From contig JABBOT010000080.1 of the NCBI GenBank assembly GCA_016165875.1, positions 36,865,763 to 36,929,762 of the forward strand: a DNA stretch of 64,000 bases, read 5' to 3'. How positions within the stretch are numbered: the stretch's first letter is position 1; each line of letters begins with the position of its first letter. The position numbers were made by a program, and so were the translations under genes. This document shows, in pieces, positions 1 to 12,500 of this stretch. A model generated the notes under the pieces. It made no database searches and was not told the origin of the DNA. It worked only from the letters and a program-made list of their open reading frames with translations. The DNA comes from Acanthopleura granulata (taxonomy: Eukaryota > Mollusca > Polyplacophora > Chitonida > Chitonidae).

Positions 1-3000
1 ACAGTGCCACTTCAGAATCTTTCTGCAAAGGCTTGAAGTCATCCAGAACTTGTTGTATTGAGGTACATACAAGTTTGGTGTGAAGCCAATGGTAACTGAA
101 CAGACACATTTGTTTGAGGTCCTCATCACGTCCAGCCAATGCCAGATGGTAAGGTAACTGGTTCAGTTTTCTCTTGTTATATCTCTTCTCATTTTCACTA
201 TTATTACCAAAGGTCAAAGGTTGAGCAGCGACTTTCCTATCAGCTGATGACATGGATTCCAACAAGCCAAATTTATCCTGTTGTGCCTTGCTGTAAGTGA
301 ATGGCTTAGCAACGCCATACCACTGTCCTGTGAAATAGTCTGCTATTGCTGAGTGTATTTTCCGCGCAAAAGCATTGTCGTGGAGATAGCGCTCCCTAGC
401 AGCCTCTATGAACTGGCGGTGATACCAAAAAGACACTCTCGTCTCATCTGCTTCTTTGTCAACCAGGTACGCAGTAATATCGTGTCGAATTCTAACCCAA
501 ATTAAAGGGGGAATTCTACGAATCGGTGGGACATGGTACTGATAAACATCGTTCAGCACATCATCGTCCAATGAAAGCAGGTCCTCCAGTTCCACTTCAC
601 TAAGGCCATTTTGAGACGCTGTCAGGTAAGAAAGAGAATGGCGTACAAGAAGAACGCCGTGTTTCCCCTCCAGTCTCTCAAACAAACTCTTGATGCTCTC
701 CTGAAGAGTGTACTGAAGGGCCAGTTCACTGGGGTCCTTCGTGTAAGACCGCCACAGAATCACTTTCTCATAAAGTAGTTTGACATAAAGAGGAAGACTG
801 CATCTTTCACATGCTGCCTGGACCAAGGCCAGTTGTTCCTGTGTTAAAGACCTACCCTTAGCTGAGAGCCAAGACTGCAACACCTGAAGGCTTAGTTCCT
901 CCCCTAAAGATGGCACATGCAAGAAACATTTGTCACTAAGTGCACCTCTTAGCCGCTTCAGTATATCAAAATGATCGGGCAAAGTGGACACTATGACAGT
1001 TACATGTGGAGGGAGATCCTTGGGTAACCAGTTAATTTTGTGAGCAAAGTTTTCTGGGGATAGCTGATCTAATGAATCCAGAATAAGGACCAGAGGCTTA
1101 GTTTTCGGGATCATCTCAAGCTGTTTGTTAAAGAATGTCAGCAGCTCATTAAACTCCAATGGTACCTCAGATGGAATATCTTGGTGGTAGTTGGCAGCTA
1201 TTTGTTGGCAAATGCTGAAGAGAGCTTTGCGAACTGTGCTACTCTTTGGAGATGTGCCCAAAAATCGTAGGACCACCACTGGGGCACATCCTGTGTTAAA
1301 CCACTTGGGGATCTATGGAAACAGAAAACAAAACACAGCTACAAGTGATGGTGCAAAATGAGCATTTCAGATCAAGAAACATTTGCAATTCGCCTTTAAA
1401 GTCAAAGATTTTTATACCTACATTACATATTTTTTATCAGTAAATTTAAAACATGAAATAATAGCTCCAGGTTCCAGAAGAACAAAGCTTGCTATGTAAA
1501 TCGCACCAAGCAACTGATCTGGCAAGGGAATTGTGGCCTTCTACTGATGTCAACCCACCATATTAGCCACCTTTGCCATGACTGATGTTTTCCCACAGCC
1601 TGAATCTCCATACACAACCAATGGCGAGGCAGATGAGCTGGTCACATAATCCTGAACATTTGCCATGATGTCCTCTCGCCCACGAAACACCTCGCATCTG
1701 CTGGCAGCCATTAGAGAATGCTGAAGAACTTCCACCAATAACTCATTGCCCATGGCGAAGTTTTCATCCTTCATCGCTTGGTCGATCATGGATGTGGCCC
1801 CAGTGTAGAATTGTTCACAAAATGCTCGCAAATACTCCTGGTGCTTTTCTTTGCTAATACCCTCTCCTGAACTCCATTTCACTCTGTGCAGATAAAATGT
1901 AGAGTATATACATAGTTGCAGGTGGCATTTGCTACTTAGTCTGCCCAACTTCTGATACATGTACATATATGCAGTATGGAAGTGCTAGTGCATCGTAATG
2001 ACCCAAAAGCCTCCTACCAATGTGGTAGGAAATGTTCTTGAGTACCGCGTAAAACACCTTTCAAATAAATAACTAAATGAGCAGTATGACCATGCTAATG
2101 GATGTAATGTCACTTCTGAAGTCTAAGGCAATTGTTATGGACAGGAAGGTCATACTAATTAAAAGCACATATCAGGCAGTTGCAATAAGCAGAATGGACA
2201 TGTCCCTGGCAGGATGACATGTCCCTGGCAGGATGGACAAGTCCCTGGCAGGATGGACATGTTCCTGGCAGGATGACATGACCCTGGCAGGATGGACATG
2301 TCCCTGGCAGGATGACATGTCCCTGGCAGGATGGACATGTCTCTGACAGGATGGACATGTCCCTGGCACGACCGATCCAGTTCTTGCACGTTAAACTTAC
2401 ACATGGATGTTCTTCTCCTTGACCGTTTTGGACAGCTTTTCATCCCTCAGCATCTGCAGCAACTGCTGGGCCTCAGTGTCTATGACAGAGTTTTTCATAT
2501 CAATGAAGCGAGAGGCTATGTTGTCTGATAAATTGTTGTCCAGGTCCTCAATGATGCGAATAAAACATAAACAGGAGCGAGACGGATCTCTGTCAGATTT
2601 CAGGATGCCATGAATCACTTCCTCCTCTGTCACTGCAACAAAAAGACATACTCTACATTCATGTATTTCTTCCTGATAAATATCACTGCTCAACATACAC
2701 GTATTTTATTTTCTTTATTGAGTTTATTTCTGCAGTTTAGACTTCTGTGAATCACAAAATTACCAACATCACAATGTGAAGGCTGCATTGTAAAACTGGT
2801 TATGGAAGAACAACAAACTGATTACAATCTATCACAATGTCATGCTTATCAACAGAGCTCTTCTTATAAATTCATATACATTTACATTATTTACTTATAC
2901 AATTGTAGCTTTATGTTACACCCAAGAATGTTTCTCTTGCACAATGGCAGTTATGTTGTATTCACACATTTCAGCCAGGAGATTTGTTAAGCCAATAGAT

Positions 3001-6000
3001 AAACTACCAGCGTACTTGTATACTTTGGATAAATTTTACACCTGTTGTTCATAGTTCTCAGCAAAACATGACTGTTTATTCAATCTTCCTTTTTTTCTTT
3101 TGATTGTCTTTTACACTACAGTCAATATTTTTCACTTGCATGAAGACTGCCAGTATATGTGGCTGGAGAATACCTTTGTTTCCTTCAACACTGATACTAC
3201 ATGTACCTTGTCTCACCTGACATAAAGTACTTGTGTTTTGTGTCCGCATCAATTAGGCCATTCTCAAAACAATCCTGGCTGGCAAATTTTAAAGTGTTCT
3301 TGAGATTCATGGAGATTTCTTTCCATTTTTCAGCTTTATCCTGAAAACAAAAACAGCCCATAAAAAGCCTGCTGAAATAAATTCTACAGGACAAAATGAG
3401 TTACTTGAGTTTAAAGGATGAGACAGCATCTGGTTAATGTTAAATTAAAGCAAAACTGTTCAAAAACCACTGAACATTTGTTTTTCTTTACAGCAAGATA
3501 CTTCTCAACCTAACAATGAACGTGTAATTCAACTTGCCATACTGCAGATGCAGCCTAAGAAGGTACAGCTGTGGCCACGATAAATGGACACAAACTTCAC
3601 TTTATCAACAAATTTATTCTTTATCGATCACTGGAACTACGTTAAACACTGAGAACTTCTGGTTACCCTTCTCACACAAAGGCTGTTTTAACTAGAGCAA
3701 GAACAAAGCGGAGCAGCAGCTACAGTGGTCAAATAACAATGTCAACTGTTTAACAATATGTGACCGTGTTAAAGATTTAAATATTTTCCATGAGGCTGCA
3801 AGACGATGATTTGAAGAAAACTAAGTTACACGTGTCACTGTTCATATCAGCAACATTACTGGTTAAATGTACCTCATCTTCAGAGAGCAATGCGCTGATC
3901 GGCTGAAGAACCATGACCGCGGGAACGGAGTTATCATCCCGTTGATACCACAGGTCAACAAGGGAGGTGTCATATTCATGCTTCAGCAGAGCACTTCGCA
4001 ATTTCTCAAACTCTTCTTTTGTTATTGTAGGTGGAAGAGGACAAAACCCATGCTTTTGCCCAAGAAATATCTGAAAAAAATTCCAAAACTTGTCCGTTGG
4101 TGTCCTTTACCATGTTTACTGGCTGACTGAGGAAAGGTGGGAAAGCCACCATTAATGCACACACTTTAGGGTTTCAAAGATGATTCTATAAATTTAAAAT
4201 TAAGTTACTAATGTAACAGCACCCTTTAACAAGACTCAAAAAATTATAATCTGTTAACATTTCATTCTGAAAGACATCCTGTAAATGTTTTTGGCACTAT
4301 CATGTGCTTGTAGTTGATGTTTCTATATATATATATATATATATTTGCAGTGGTTATAACTACAAACAAACGCATAAAACAAGGCAACAGCCCTCTAGGC
4401 AAAAATTCCATCATTTGCAATAATGAATATGAAATACTTGCTCTCTGATTTTCACATTTACTTGACATGGAAAGAAAAGAAAGTATGACGTAAAATCACT
4501 TCCTCCATCCATAAATCTGACAAACATCAACTAAGTCATGAATTCTTCACTATAGCACTAAACAACAATCAGTAAATCACCAAGTGTGAGACCCTATGTC
4601 AATTCATCACAGCGCTGCCCACAAATACGACAGATTATTCTCACGACAAAGTTTGGTCCGGTTGAAAGTTTCTGACAATTGAAAATCTCCTGGAGGCAGA
4701 GCTGTGTGGTGGAGTGATCATCCATGGCTTCTCGTCTCACCCCCCAGCGCATGTCCACGATCTGTAACAACAAGTCACATCATTTATTCATTCTAATCAT
4801 AACTTGCCTCTGATTCAATGATATATTAAGTAATGTGGTATGCTATACTAAACAAAAGCCAGTCATAAAGGCTTTCATAAGGAGTAGGTGGCCGCACAGA
4901 ATTGCATCCAGTCATCAATATGACATGCTTCAGCCTTTTAGATTACACAATAGTTGAACAATTTTGTGTTGTCATACCACAGATTTCAGCTGCTAAACAT
5001 GTAACACCCTAAGCAGAATTTATACAATAGTCTATAGTCTAGACTATAGTCTCTTTGACTTGTCCAATTATGTTCACTAAAGAGCTAATAAAGAGCTTAC
5101 ATCCAGATTAAAGATCTGGATGTAATACAGCTCCAGTAGTCCCACATTCATGTATATCTGCAATATATATGCAAACAGCTATCAATTTAAAGAACTCTTT
5201 AAACTATATAAAGGTCTGAGCATGGTAGTAACAGGTTTTCAGAACAACCTGAGAACCAGTTGGATTTTAAGGTGGAAAAAACACAGATATATAAACTTTC
5301 GGATCACTATATATCTTTTGGCTATCTTCAAAAAAATAAAAGATGCAACGCAATTATCTGCCATTTGTATTTTTTTTACCTGGAAATCAAGTCCATATTT
5401 TCTCTTGCAGAAATCTTTGATCCTGGGGTAGACATCTTCCATCAAAATGTTTCTTTCCAAAATGGTATCTGTGTGCATTACATGAAAATGTCAGAAACAT
5501 TTGACTTGACTGTACTTAGAGTATTTTTAAACTACAACTTAGATGTGGTAGCAAGGCTACCGAAGAGTTCATCTGAAGGGGATACATGGCAGGAGAGTAA
5601 CAAATAAATGTTGATGAGATAGATAATGAAAATTAATATACTTAAAAGTGCATAACAAACTTCTGAATGGTGTAATTTTTGACAGAAAAACTGTAACATT
5701 GGCTGAGCTCTATACATGCAGTAGTTTTTTTAGGATAAATTTGTTGAACACTGCATTCCCTGTTACTGGGCGTCTGAGGGTGAAATCTGTAAATTATGGT
5801 AAACTGATGGAACAACCCCCTCATGTTAATGTGCTCTACATGTGCGCAAACTCTGATATTAATACATGCAGTATTCTTTAAGATACCACCCCCAACATTT
5901 AGTTTAACACTGATTCTAATATGTAGTACACAAGTCCAGGAATTCAATAATTTATGGTATTTAATATGCACGCACAGAATGAACAATGGAATATCCCCCT

Positions 6001-7122
6001 CATGTCATTATGCTCTACATGTGTAAAAACCCTGAGATCAATCACCTGTAGTATTTTTTGAAGATACTGCTACTAACATTTTTAATACACAGTTCACGAA
6101 GGGAGGAATTCGGTAATTTACAGTATTTAAAATGCACACACGGAACCAACACTGGAATATCCCCCTCGTGTTACTGTGCTTGACACATGTGCAAACCCTG
6201 AGATCAATGCATGCAGTACTTTTTGTGACACCACACTTAACATTTTGTTTAACATTGCTTTTCTTGTTATTGCACGCTGACGCCGACACTCAGGAAACGA
6301 CATAACCTACGTCTGTACTGAGTACAGACTGTGCTGTCAAAACACATCTCAACTGGACTTGCAGTTCAAAGAGACATGACACACAATACAGTACATATGG
6401 AGAACGAAGAAGGATCAAAGTGGTAAGATTTCTTAACCTCCATATGCTCCACCAAAACCATACTTAACATACAAACCAGAACAGTTACAGCTGCCTTCAG
6501 TAATGTGAGACAAACTATGTTTGTTCAATGCTGGGGCCCTTCTTACGGAGAAGGTGTAACACTATGTCAAATGTAACTACCATGGTGACATATATTTACA
6601 ATAGGTGTTGTCATGTCAGTTATGTTTGACATAAGTTGCAACCTCTTCATAAGATGGGCCCCTGGATCCAACATGAAAGTTTGTATTTGAATACCCATTA
6701 CGACTCAACCAGTATTCCCTTATTCAACGATGTGGTGCTTACTGCTATTCAGATTATCAAAACAATAGTTTCTATAATTTACTTTAAAATACCTGGTCAC
6801 TGTTAGACAGTTATGTGATGGTGCTTGAACTGTATAGTGGCACATGGCACTTCCACAGTACTCAAGTATTGTTGGACAATAATAAACCTTATTTGGGTGA
6901 CTACACGGAAAAGCCCAATAGTTCAAGCAGACTTCCTTTCAATCATTGCCACACTAAAATCCTTAATCTTTGTACAATCGTAGTTCATCTTTACTGGGCC
7001 TCACAGTCATCCACGTACTCACCTGTAAATGTGGAACTGATGAAAATACGAACCAATCTTGAGTTAAGAGGAGGCAGCCTCTCCAGACTGCCCCGCAAGA
7101 CATCAACAACACATTTCTCCAT
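1..7122 (-). CDS. NWD1/NWD2-like NACHT and WD-repeat protein (5' part, 3' end outside window)
   Basis: Eight coding exons on the minus strand, phases agreeing throughout: 7122-7023 (ATG, in-frame TAA upstream), 5468-5380, 4761-4645, 4070-3873, 3340-3217, 2632-2401, 1883-1559, and 1312 to the window edge. The N-terminus reads RIFISSTFTDTILERN, then VDMRWGVR, an N-terminal arrangement I recognise from NWD1/NWD2. Exon 7 carries a Walker A loop (YGDSGCGKTS) and exon 8 a Walker B-like LVLILDSLDQL, so this is a NACHT/STAND P-loop NTPase. Exon 8 continues through LQYTLQESIKSLFERLEGKH and WYHRQFIEAARERYL, both typical of the family. The WD40 repeats would follow beyond position 1. STAND proteins are ATP-dependent scaffolds; the function of this one is unknown. 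NWD1 versus NWD2 orthology cannot be settled here. No stops or frameshifts were seen in the exons. Confidence 0.88.
2194..2369. repeat. 19-20 bp minisatellite in NWD-like intron 6
   Basis: About nine imperfect copies of a unit like catgtccctggcaggatgga, alternating between 19 and 20 bp. The array stops about 30 bp from the 3' end of exon 6 of the NWD-like gene (donor at 2400/2399). Overlapping ORFs on the minus strand here are readings of the repeat, not genes. Confidence 0.9.
4326..4344. repeat. (TA)n microsatellite
   Basis: Run of about nine TA dinucleotides in the intron upstream of exon 4 of the NWD-like gene. Confidence 0.85.
5700..6250. repeat. Degenerate ~170-180 bp tandem repeat in NWD-like intron 1
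   Basis: Three clear diverged copies and one partial. Each has a block like ccccctcatgtta...gctctacatgtg, then gagatcaatgcatgcagta, then a block ending near aacatttagtttaaca. Copies start near 5815, 5994 and 6160, with a partial unit from about 5700. Confidence 0.75.
6533..6662. mobile_element. MITE-like palindromic element, ~130 bp
   Basis: The ends are long inverted repeats: ggggcccttcttacgg at the left matches the reverse complement of the right end (ggggcccatcttatgaag), and the match continues inward through tatgtcaaatgtaact / tatgtcaaacataact for about 45 nt. It has no coding capacity. The form fits a non-autonomous DNA transposon. Confidence 0.7.
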
Positions 7123-9523
7123 CCCTAGTTAAAGGGTCACTAGGTAACCTGCTTGATATGTTCTGCACAATTTAAAAAAGAACAATAACATGATTAGATG
7201 TCTTTAAACTTTGGAAGGTTTTGTCCGAAGGCTAGATCGAGCTCACAACCTCAGCCCTTCGAAACGTACGGTTGGCCGTAAGAAAGCTGTTCAATTTCCT
7301 CATTCCACATAATCTCATATAAACATAATCTCTGGTAACTTCACGTACCAGCACACAGCAAGTTTCAACATCAGCACGAATTACCCAGGTTCCAGAATTA
7401 AGATCGCACTGAAAACTTTTGGTATTACTTCGCTTTGAATCTGAATTACTTTGTGCCTTATACTTCTAAAATATGCGTACCGATACTTGTAACTTTGAGT
7501 GAGATCCCAAACTAAGGAGGTCGAAATCCGCAATTTTCGACAAAAACTTCAACCTGACAACACATTTACCGCATCTCTCTATCAACATAGCCATACAAAA
7601 AACTGATGGTAATCCTGCAAAACGACATGCATCCCTTGTCAACAAGTAGAACGCATGCTATCATCCCGTCGCACCTGTTCGAAGTACCCATCCGCCATTA
7701 ATGTTTACCGCGCTGCTGTGATACCAAAGTGGATCAGTCCATAAAAATCAATGCGGGGAGGATACGCTGTGCGGATAGTCCACATTGAACATATCGTCGC
7801 ATAGTGATTTTGTTATTTTATTTACAATTAACCCATATGGAATTTATATTTTTTTATTTACTTGGTGCTGCATAGTGTATTCTAGAATACTTACTCATGG
7901 ATGGAAAACTGAGGCCATCTGTATGGCTCGACAAATAAAACACGGACCCGTGCAGAGATTAGATGTATTTACACTAGTGGAAACTTCTGCACATCTTTAT
8001 AATGGAAGTATAATGTCGTGTGCATTTAGTGTCATACCAAATGAATAAACTACATATATCACAGGGGACTCGATCCGTGGCCATGGGATGAGTGTGCCTG
8101 GTCAGCACAATTAAAACCGTATGAGCCTCTCGCCGTGAGTTCAAGTCCAGCAGATGCTGGCTTCCTCTTCAGATGTACACGAGACGTCTGCCAGCAACCT
8201 GCAAATGGTCGTGGGTTTTCCCCATCCGTAGGCTCTACCCGGCTTCCCAATTCAATGCTCGCCCCTATAGAATAAGTGAAATATTCTTGAGTCTGACATA
8301 AAACTGCAATCAAACAAATAAATATAACGTCACAACTCCGAAAAATGACAATGCACGTCACCGCCCTCCATAGTGGGTTTTATTAAGCCATATTACTAAA
8401 ACTGAATATTCAAACCAAGGTATGCAGTGCTTGTTCATCACAGTTGCATTATTAGAGAGTTGTACTGATTAAACCTATGGTTATTCATGTACACCACATA
8501 GGTCAGTCGTTTACTCTGGGGTCTCTGCTGTGTGTATGCAGTCCCAATGTGTATTAGTGTGATCTATGTGTATGGCGTCCATATGTAATTTGCATTGAGG
8601 TGTGTTTTATGTATATGTGTGTTTGTCAGCAATTCAGGTCCTTAAATTTAAAAAATTAAATTAAATTTTTTTTATTTTTTATTTTTATGAATGCTTGATG
8701 TTTATATTTATTTCTTGCCTTTCAAATTGGGTGTACTCCACTGAACTTTCCTGTTTTAAAAGCACTTTGACCATAATGGATGCTGTCTTTTAAGAATGTT
8801 TCATGTAAAAGAGAGCAGTCATTTTTCTGGGTGGGGAGGCTTATAATGTGGCCAGTAACTGGTGAACTTTCAGCAAATTGAACACAAGGAGTTTCATCCT
8901 CAGAGTGCGCCCAAATGTTTATGTCATATTAAGAAAAGGCTAATGAGTTCCAACACAATTTGTTTTAGGCCAGTTGCATGTAAATGGCCATATCACTGTT
9001 GTAGACGGCTTATAATGTGATCAAAGTCTCCAGAACAGTTGAGATTGGTGAATCTCATGGTAATGTGGTTTTGCAATGCCATTTTCTTTGTCAGATATGT
9101 TAACCTTCAAATTATCCCAGAAAGAACATGTTCAGGGCAAACGGTTTCCATTATTGGCAGGCATTTAGTCCGACACAGTAAAAAGACATATTCTATGCTG
9201 AAATTTGGCTTTCTGTATTTAAAGTAATATTATAAGGATTAAATTAAGAAACAAGAAATTTGAATTTTGCATGTGTATTAATAAGAAAATAAAAAGATTT
9301 ATTTATACTTCTCTTTAAGCTTAGCCAGATGAAGTAGATATGCAGGTAAGAGAGTTCTTTGGCAAGTTTCAAAAATGAAGGTCAGGGGAGACAACTTGGT
9401 AAATTATCTCCCTTGAAATCTCGTGACGCGATTTATGTAACCATGAAATCATAAATCTCACACTCTTACGGGTGTAGCTGAAAGCGCGCGTCAGTCGTTC
9501 TTAAGAACGCACACAGTTAAGTC
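7123..9523. other. Intergenic region between divergent NWD-like and PRXL2B genes
   Basis: The two flanking genes are transcribed away from each other, so their promoters must lie here. No clear TATA box or other core element was recognised. The region holds a SINE (8064-8325) and an A/T-rich stretch near 8650-8700. No convincing ORF. Confidence 0.6.
8064..8325 (+). mobile_element. tRNA-derived SINE (plus orientation)
   Basis: Diverged full-length copy. It has a tRNA-like head with a B-box-like gagttcaagtcc, a body with ctgccagcaacctgcaaatggt, and the 3' tail ataagtgaaatattcttgag followed by caaataaat. Related copies occur at 44386, 56301 and, reversed, at 20645, 32596 and 61893. Confidence 0.85.
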
Positions 9524-12500
9524 ATGGAGATATCAAAGATAGCCAAATGCTTGGTGAAGAGTGTGACAACCGGTCAGGTAAGATTGAGATGAAATAACGT
9601 ATAGTTTATACGGTTACTCCGCTTCAAAACAACAACATGGAGTAAAGACTTACTCGTGCTTCGCAGTACAGCGTACGGCAGAGCTATTTACGCTAATCTT
9701 TGACCAAAGTTGCTGATGAATTTATGAATAACTGCAGACAGAATGTTGATATTGGAATATTTAATAACAGCTAACCGGAGGTTGCTCACACTTTAGGATT
9801 TGCTTTACAAATGACTTGGCAGCCATCGACGCTCGAAAAACAGCGAACACCACCGATTCCATGTAGACGATTGTTGTGATTATTTTTATTTTTCAATTGA
9901 TGAAGTTGCTGTAATATGTTCACCTGTCCATGCTATATTTCTTGGATTGATCTACGTCGCCCAGCTCAGAGAGAGGGATTGGCATACTGGATAGCCTTTC
10001 AATTCCTAGGACACACAAGATGCGGCTTCAAAAGCAGCCATTGGAATTTATACATTACCTCACTGATCGCCTGCATATTAGTGAAAAATTCTTGAGTAGG
10101 GATTAAACAACACTGAAATAAATACATGTACATGTAAATTAATGAACCCCCCCCCCCCAAAAGGCGTACAACACTGACTCTGATGTTATAACCTCACCCT
10201 TTAAGAGACTTGACTGTTCTCTTCTTGAGTATAGCCTATACATCAATCGGATAAATAAATAATAATTAAATCAATCAAGAGCCTTGTGTTGGAGGGCAAG
10301 CCACTGTAATGACGTATGTTTTGCTTTTCATAGATGGTTGCCATGGAAACATTTTGGAAGGACCAAACCTGCGTGATCCTGTTCCTGCGTAGGTTTGGAT
10401 GACCCTTTTGTCGCCTCGGGGCGAGGCAGATGAGCACCCTGAAACCTCAGCTGGATGCCCACCATGTGCGACTAGTGGGCATTGGCTTGGAGGAATTAGG
10501 GGTGGAGGAGTTCGTGGAAGGGAAGTTCTTCTCAGGAGGTATGCCCTTGACATCAGGGACAAACAGTCAGTTTACATCATGTTTCTACTACATTTGATGC
10601 TAGAGTTTGTGTGAGGCTTTTGTGCACAAAGTGATATAAATGGTTTTGTTTTTCAAATTTATTTACACATGTATTTATTTTTGTTTATTGCAGGAGTTGC
10701 TGTTGGTATAGTCAATAAAAAGTGTTCAAGTATTTGTTAAGTCAGATTATCTTTGAGCTTTTTGGATTTTGCTTGATGAATAAATGTTAATATTCGCCCC
10801 AAAAATGATGCCGTGTTTAGTGCCATACTCAAGAACATTTCACTTATATAAATGTATTACGGTGGCCAGCATTGTGGTGGGAGGAAACTATGCAGGACCC
10901 AGGTGAAAACCCACAACCATTTGCAGGTTACTCGGAAATTCTGTGAACTGATGCATATAAAATAATAAATCCATCCAGGCAAAGAATACCTCTACTCTTT
11001 TTTTTCTCAACAGAATTGTACATTGATCTGAAGAAGGAGTGCTACCAAAACCTGGGTTTTAAGAGGTAAAGTAGGTCATGGACTCTGTACACAATTTATT
11101 TGATTGTTGATTGAAGCCATCTTCATGGGGTTTTCATTTTTACTCCTGCAGTCAGTGTAATGGATTGATAGAGGCAGAGTGCCATGGGTAAACCACAACA
11201 TCTGGCAAATTCACACCATATTCATGGAAGGTGTCTTAAATGATCGTTAGATTGACCAAACGGTCTGCTGTATGTCATTAACAGTTTACTGTCTCCAGAG
11301 CCCCGTGAACAGTGGGAGCTGAGGAATCCAAGGCGTGCATTAAACCTGGACCCTGTGTGTCCTGGCGACTGCAAGTCACTCATCCACAGCCTACCCCAGT
11401 GTACACAGTACCAGCCTTATAAGAGTTGGGAATAGTCAGGGACCATATACATTTTACTGTGGTCCTTCCAAGAGGTCAAGGGTTAAATTACAGTATGGAA
11501 GGAATGCATCTAAACAGAGGATGTACAAAGTAAATGGCAGTGATAACGTTGGTTTCATCTTTTTCAGACTGGGGTTCTTTAGTGCAATAGGCTCTGTGTT
11601 CTCAAAGAAAGGGAGAGAAGCTTCAGCACAGGTAAGTTGTCATCTCTACAGTGCTCAGTCCTCACACCTTGATTTCACCCACCCTTTTTACCATTAAAGA
11701 CTCTGCAAACCAATTTAACCAATTGGCATGCAAATGTTGTGCGAAACAGTCTAAACTGTCTATAGATTGTTCACACTTAATAATAGCAACAAATGACTCA
11801 CCCAGCCTTGACTGGTCTTTCAGAGCTCCATGATAAATCAAAACTATGACTGCAGTTTCTATATTATATTCTATAGTTCTGTTTGGCCTGCTAACATTAA
11901 GTCTTGAGATTTTTTGAAAGGTGTCATTTCTTTAATAGTCTGAAGAATTGTGAATCCTGTTAGTCAGCAGTTTGCAGTCAGTTATGTGTTTTATTGTGTG
12001 ACCTTTCTGTCTTCTTTATAAATAGGCAGAAGTGCTGTTATCTACAACAGTGCTCTACTTATATTCACAAGTTCATATTACACGTATTATTATTATAGGG
12101 GATTATTATTGTGTGTTGAAATAAATTCTCGCCATGTTGACCTATGTATTCAGATTACTTGAGTTCTTTTTACGTTGTCCAGGCAAAAGCTGATGCACTT
12201 GGGGGCAACCTGAAGGGAGACGGGTTTCAGAATGGAGGTGCTCTTGTGGTTAGTTCTGGTACGTAGGAGACAGTCTGGTGCAAATGTTGCCTGGAATTTG
12301 AATGAAGCCCAAAAGGGGGTGGCCGACTATATCAGAATTATCATGTCCATTTTGTTCAGTTGGGGTTGTTTTAGCAACTATTAAATATAGGATTCTGACA
12401 CTCACACAAGTGTGCAAAATGACCTGTTGTGCATTGTCTAGTTAGTTTTCTGTGTTTTGATCTATTTTAGGAGTTTGGTGCCCTTGGGCATATTTCTCAA

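Noticed and set aside
10400..10402. TGA as a nonsense mutation making PRXL2B a pseudogene
   Set aside because: Every other exon, splice site and phase is intact, and the codon falls exactly on the position where SelU-family proteins carry Sec. Kept as a refutation route only.
10275..10562. 95-residue antisense ORF
   Set aside because: Shadow of PRXL2B exon 2 on the opposite strand.
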